In this document: piece after piece, positions 7,476-9,499 of the stretch
Layout: every line of letters starts with the position of its first letter
How positions within the stretch are numbered: position 1 is the stretch's first letter
Assembly: GCA_902462475.1 (NCBI GenBank)
Contig: CABQCB010000052.1
Span: forward strand, 1-9,499
Source of the DNA: an uncultured Oscillibacter sp.
Lineage (GTDB): Bacteria > Bacillota_A > Clostridia > Oscillospirales > Oscillospiraceae
Direction of reading: 5' to 3'
Length of the DNA: 9,499 bases
Made by a program: the position numbers and the translations under genes
Notes under the pieces: model-generated
What the model saw: the letters and a program-made list of their open reading frames with translations, nothing else
Told to the model about the DNA's origin: nothing
Databases searched by the model: none

Positions 7476-7511
7476 CCGTCATCCGGCCCTGCGCGCAGAG
7501 CCGGATGACGG
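7476..7511 (-). other. Intercistronic hairpin between binding-protein and permease genes
   Basis: CCGTCATCCGG (7476-7486) pairs perfectly with CCGGATGACGG (7501-7511). The loop contains the palindrome CTGCGCGCAG (7489-7498), which could extend the fold. Read leftward, no U-run follows, so it is not a simple terminator. In binding-protein-dependent operons such hairpins often stabilise the upstream mRNA segment, allowing more binding protein than membrane components to be made. That role is inferred here from position. Confidence 0.65.
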
Positions 7512-7526
7512 GTTCTTTCGTAATAA

Positions 7527-8477
7527 TCAGACAGCGGGCTGGACGGCGATGGCCTGGTCCATGAGGGCATTGAGCTGGTCCTCGTTCAGGGCGGAGAGGA
7601 CGGTGTCGATGGCGTCCTTGAGCTGGGTGTTGCCCTTCTGGACGGCGATGCCGATGTTGACGTTCTCGGCCCGCTCTTCCTCGGTGGCGAACTGGAAGTC
7701 ACCGTCGGTGCCGGAGAAGTTCAGGATGACCAGGTTGTCGTCCTTGGCCACGGCGCCCATGGCGGTGGGCAGGTCGGTGCAGATGAAGTCCACCGTGCCG
7801 GTCTGCAGGGACATGATCATAGAGGGCGCGGTCTCAGCGGGAGCCTGGATGTCGGCGCCTTCGATCTGAGGCAGGCAGGAGTCATACCAGATGGTGCCGG
7901 TCTGGGCGGTGCAGGAGCCGGCCAGATCCGCGATGGAAGTGGCGTTTGCAAACTCGCTGTCCTTGGTGGTCACGCACACGATGGTGGCATAGTAGTAGGG
8001 GCCTGCCATGTCCACCTCAGCCATGCGGTCGGCGGTCATGGACTGGCCGGCGATGTTGGCGTCCATGGTACCGGCCTGGACGGCGGGGGTCAGGGAGTCC
8101 CAAGCGCTGGAGACGATCTCCAGCTCCCAGCCGTAAGCCTCGCAGATGCGCTTGGCGATCATCACGTCATAGCCGTTGGCGTAAGCGCCGGGGACGTTGG
8201 AGATGGCCACGGCACCGTTGGAGTCGTCCATCTGGGTCCAGTTATAGGGCGCGTACGCGCACTCCATGCCCACGGTGAGCACGCCGTCCTCTACGCCGGG
8301 GATGGCGGAGGTATCCACACCGGTCAGGTCCTCCACAGGGGGGATCTCCACGGTGCTCTCCTGGGATTCCTGGGCAGCGGGGGTCTCCTCTTCGGGAGTC
8401 GTCTCCTCCTGGGAACCGCAGGCGGCCAGGGAGGCGGTCATGGCCAGAGCCATCAGCAATGCAGCAAATCTTCTCAT
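7527..8477 (-). CDS. Amino acid ABC transporter substrate-binding lipoprotein (probably lysine)
   Basis: This 316-aa lipoprotein captures the substrate outside the membrane and delivers it to the permease. I chose the ATG at 8477 because it is preceded by GGAAAGGTGA and begins a typical lipoprotein signal: MRR, a hydrophobic core and the lipobox LAAC with C20 as the lipidated residue. The frame stays open further upstream into the leader RNA, which is not coding. Residues 21-60 are a flexible Glu/Thr/Gln/Pro linker. The family 3 binding-protein fold runs over about 66-313, with VLTVGMECAYAPYNW at the first strand, NGYDVMIAKRI, a SMTADRM segment whose R151 matches the Arg that holds the substrate carboxylate in HisJ-like proteins, and PYYYATIV. 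Lysine specificity is inferred from the riboswitch in the leader. Other basic amino acids remain possible. Confidence 0.94.
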   Translation of the reverse strand: MRRFAALLMALAMTASLAACGSQEETTPEEETPAAQESQESTVEIPPVEDLTGVDTSAIPGVEDGVLTVGMECAYAPYNWTQMDDSNGAVAISNVPGAYANGYDVMIAKRICEAYGWELEIVSSAWDSLTPAVQAGTMDANIAGQSMTADRMAEVDMAGPYYYATIVCVTTKDSEFANATSIADLAGSCTAQTGTIWYDSCLPQIEGADIQAPAETAPSMIMSLQTGTVDFICTDLPTAMGAVAKDDNLVILNFSGTDGDFQFATEEERAENVNIGIAVQKGNTQLKDAIDTVLSALNEDQLNALMDQAIAVQPAV

Positions 8478-8503
8478 GTCATTCACCTTTCCAAAATCAT
8501 AGT

Positions 8504-8541
8504 CTGCGGCGGCATCCAGGCTCTCCGCCCGCCCGCCGCAG
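8504..8541 (-). other. GC-rich hairpin in the leader after the riboswitch terminator
   Basis: CTGCGGCGG (8504-8512) pairs perfectly with CCGCCGCAG (8533-8541) with a 20-nt loop. It lies between the riboswitch terminator and the ribosome binding site of the binding-protein gene. It would form only in read-through transcripts and may stabilise that mRNA. No further function can be read from it. Confidence 0.45.
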
Positions 8542-8554
8542 CGGGGGGGAGAAC

Positions 8555-8585
8555 AAAAAATGAACCGCTTTGTCAAGCGGTTCAT
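8555..8585 (-). terminator. Riboswitch-controlled intrinsic terminator
   Basis: Read leftward, ATGAACCGCTT, loop GACA and AAGCGGTTCAT form a perfect 11-bp stem followed by six U (8555-8560 on the plus strand). It lies about 50 nt beyond the lysine aptamer and 77 nt before the binding-protein start. Its 5' strand can instead pair with the 3' strand of the aptamer P1: minus-strand TGTGAAGCG (8642-8650) against CGCTTGACA (8571-8579), eight of nine positions. That gives the expected antiterminator when lysine is scarce. Confidence 0.88.
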
Positions 8586-8636
8586 GGAGTATACGAAAAG
8601 TGCTCCCACAAAAGGGAGGATCCCGTCTCAGCCAAT

Positions 8637-8800
8637 GATAGCGCTTCACAAAGTAACTCTGTGACAGTCCGGCAGATGTTCTCTGCCGACCCAGCACCGG
8701 TCCGCCAGGCAGCTTCCCGGAACTTCGGCGGTAGCCCCTTTCTCCGCCGGCGGCTGCCTGGCCTTGCCGGAGGGTACTGATGGATCCCGCGCCTCTATCT
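8637..8800 (-). promoter_or_regulatory. Lysine riboswitch (L box)
   Basis: On the minus strand the aptamer opens with AGATAGAGGCGCG (5' P1 strand GATAG at 8795-8799) and closes with GCGCTATC (CTATC at 8637-8641). Between them, in order, are GAGAAAGGGGCTACCGCCGAAG, CTGGCGGACCGGTGCTGGG and GGACTGTCACAGAG. These correspond to the conserved core of the lysC-type lysine riboswitch (GATAGAGG, AAAGGGG..GCCGAAG, CTGGCCGTGC, GGCTGTCAAG, GGGCTATC). The length of about 164 nt fits the class. Lysine binding stabilises P1 and allows the downstream terminator to form, so the transporter operon is made when lysine is low. Confidence 0.93.
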
Positions 8801-8821
8801 AAGCGATTCAATTTTGACGGC

Positions 8822-8850
8822 ATCATACCATGCTTGGAAGGCACTGTCAA
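8822..8850 (-). promoter_or_regulatory. Strong sigma-A promoter of the lysine transporter operon
   Basis: On the minus strand TTGACA (8845-8850) and TATGAT (8822-8827) are separated by exactly 17 nt. The -35 box is a perfect match and the -10 box differs by one base. Transcription should begin near 8815, a few bases before the lysine aptamer, giving a leader of roughly 340 nt. Confidence 0.88.
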
Positions 8851-8925
8851 CCGGATTTTGCGCTTTTCTGGTAAATTTGTGGAAAGTGTCGAAGAAAACC
8901 GGTACAAAAGGGGAGACTTCTATGG

Positions 8926-8931
8926 TATAGT
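8926..8931 (+). promoter_or_regulatory. Extended -10 promoter of the PAP2 gene
   Basis: TATAGT at 8926-8931 is preceded by TGG, making the TGn extended -10 motif. No good -35 box lies 16-18 nt upstream, which an extended -10 can tolerate. Transcription would start near 8938, about 40 nt before the ATG at 8977. It points away from the lysine operon promoter about 75 bp away. Confidence 0.55.
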
Positions 8932-8976
8932 ATTGCATGCCCCGACAGGGGGATTGACTGAAAAAGGAGACAAGCC

Positions 8977-9498
8977 ATGCAACAATGGGAGCTGGGGGTA
9001 CTGGACTGGATCCAGGCCAATCTGCGCTGCGGCGTTTTGGATGTTTTGATGCCGGCTTTGAGCTGGACGTGCAACCACGGGGAGATCTGGATCGTGCTGG
9101 CGGCGGTGCTGCTGGCGGTGAAGCGCTGCCGCCGGCAGGGACTGGCGGTGGGATGCGCCCTGATAACGGACCTGGTCCTCTGTAATCTGATCCTGAAACC
9201 GCTGGTGGGCCGGGTGCGGCCGTTTGTGGTCCAGCCGGTGGAGCTGCTGATCCCACCGCCCACGGACGCCTCCTTCCCCTCGGGACACACGGCGGCCTCC
9301 TTTGCGGCGGTGTTTGCCCTGAAGGCCAGCGGCTCGCCCCTTTGGAAACCGGCACTGGCGGTGGCTGTTGCCATGGCCTTTTCCCGGCTGTATCTGTATG
9401 TCCATTGGCCCAGCGACGTACTGGGCGGCGCGCTGGTGGGCGCCGCGGCGGGCTTCATCGGCGCGTGGATCGCCCGGCGGCTGCGCCGGAAGGCATGA
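8977..9498 (+). CDS. PAP2-family membrane phosphatase
   Basis: This complete 173-aa integral membrane protein carries the full three-part active site of the acid phosphatase/PAP2 superfamily: KPLVGRVRP (K74, R81, P82), PSGH (101-104) with H104 as general acid, and SRLYLYVHWPSD (S136, R137, nucleophile H143, D147). Hydrophobic segments at about 36-48, 55-73, 104-116, 125-141 and 149-165 flank these motifs, as is usual. The start is fixed by AAGGAGA 6 nt upstream. Members dephosphorylate lipid pyrophosphates or phosphates on the outer membrane face, such as undecaprenyl pyrophosphate in wall synthesis or phosphatidate and phosphatidylglycerol phosphate. The sequence does not decide which. The gene is divergent from the lysine operon, and its stop codon lies at the window's end, so partners beyond it are unknown. 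Confidence 0.93.
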   Translation: MQQWELGVLDWIQANLRCGVLDVLMPALSWTCNHGEIWIVLAAVLLAVKRCRRQGLAVGCALITDLVLCNLILKPLVGRVRPFVVQPVELLIPPPTDASFPSGHTAASFAAVFALKASGSPLWKPALAVAVAMAFSRLYLYVHWPSDVLGGALVGAAAGFIGAWIARRLRRKA

Positions 9499-9499
9499 C

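Noticed and set aside
6387..7508. Long plus-strand open frame opposite the permease gene
   Set aside because: Its product is a His/Gly/Asp-rich sequence typical of an antisense frame, while the minus strand encodes an intact permease with all family motifs.
8478..8609. In-frame upstream extension of the binding-protein gene (44 more codons)
   Set aside because: It would translate through the riboswitch terminator, and the ATG at 8477 has a ribosome binding site and begins a textbook lipoprotein signal.
8497..8907. Minus-strand open frame across the lysine operon leader
   Set aside because: It coincides with the promoter, lysine aptamer and terminator, which explain the sequence fully as RNA.
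8940..8951. Small CCCC-GACA-GGGG hairpin before the PAP2 gene
   Set aside because: Four base pairs near the expected transcription start, with no T-run or known motif; too weak to call a regulatory element.

Overview
The window reads as chromosomal DNA of a GC-rich, Gram-positive gut-type member of the Clostridia (Oscillospiraceae-like). This is inferred from a cell-wall sorting signal on a giant surface protein, a lipoprotein-type substrate-binding protein, strong AGGAG-type ribosome binding sites, GC-rich coding sequence with AT-rich promoters, and two riboswitch classes common in Firmicutes. No mobile element, CRISPR array, tRNA or rRNA is seen.

Left part (1-5740, plus strand). A very strong terminator (71-120) closes whatever lies upstream. 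An AT-rich regulatory region with inverted and direct repeats (280-359) and a probable -10 box (371-376) precedes a small uncharacterised protein (411-830, 139 aa). Next comes a c-di-GMP-I (GEMM-I) riboswitch (about 886-983) with a helix that can mask the Shine-Dalgarno sequence (981-1017). It leads into a 1548-aa secreted, wall-anchored adhesin (1020-5666). The adhesin has a signal peptide, a vWA domain with a complete MIDAS and a Cys/His-rich insertion, eleven divergent tandem beta-rich repeats, a Gly/Asp-Pro/acidic linker, and an APETG sorting signal with membrane anchor. The small gene and adhesin are probably one transcription unit, with the riboswitch adding separate second-messenger control of the adhesin.

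Middle and right part (5781-8850, minus strand). A three-gene polar amino acid ABC transporter runs leftward in the order binding lipoprotein (7527-8477), permease (6561-7451), ATPase (5819-6559). Its promoter is near consensus (8822-8850), and its leader of roughly 340 nt contains a clear lysine riboswitch (8637-8800) followed by an intrinsic terminator (8555-8585) and a plausible antiterminator pairing. The leader assigns the transporter to lysine uptake much better than the proteins alone could. A hairpin (7476-7511) separates the binding-protein gene from the permease gene. Two back-to-back terminators (5701-5740 and 5781-5812) insulate the adhesin and transporter units.

Right edge (8926-9498, plus strand). 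A small complete PAP2-family membrane phosphatase is transcribed divergently from the lysine operon from its own extended -10 promoter.

The most interesting unit is the small protein, c-di-GMP riboswitch and vWA adhesin. It looks like a surface-attachment module whose translation is set by c-di-GMP, possibly as an ON switch, with an unexplained conserved-looking small protein ahead of it.
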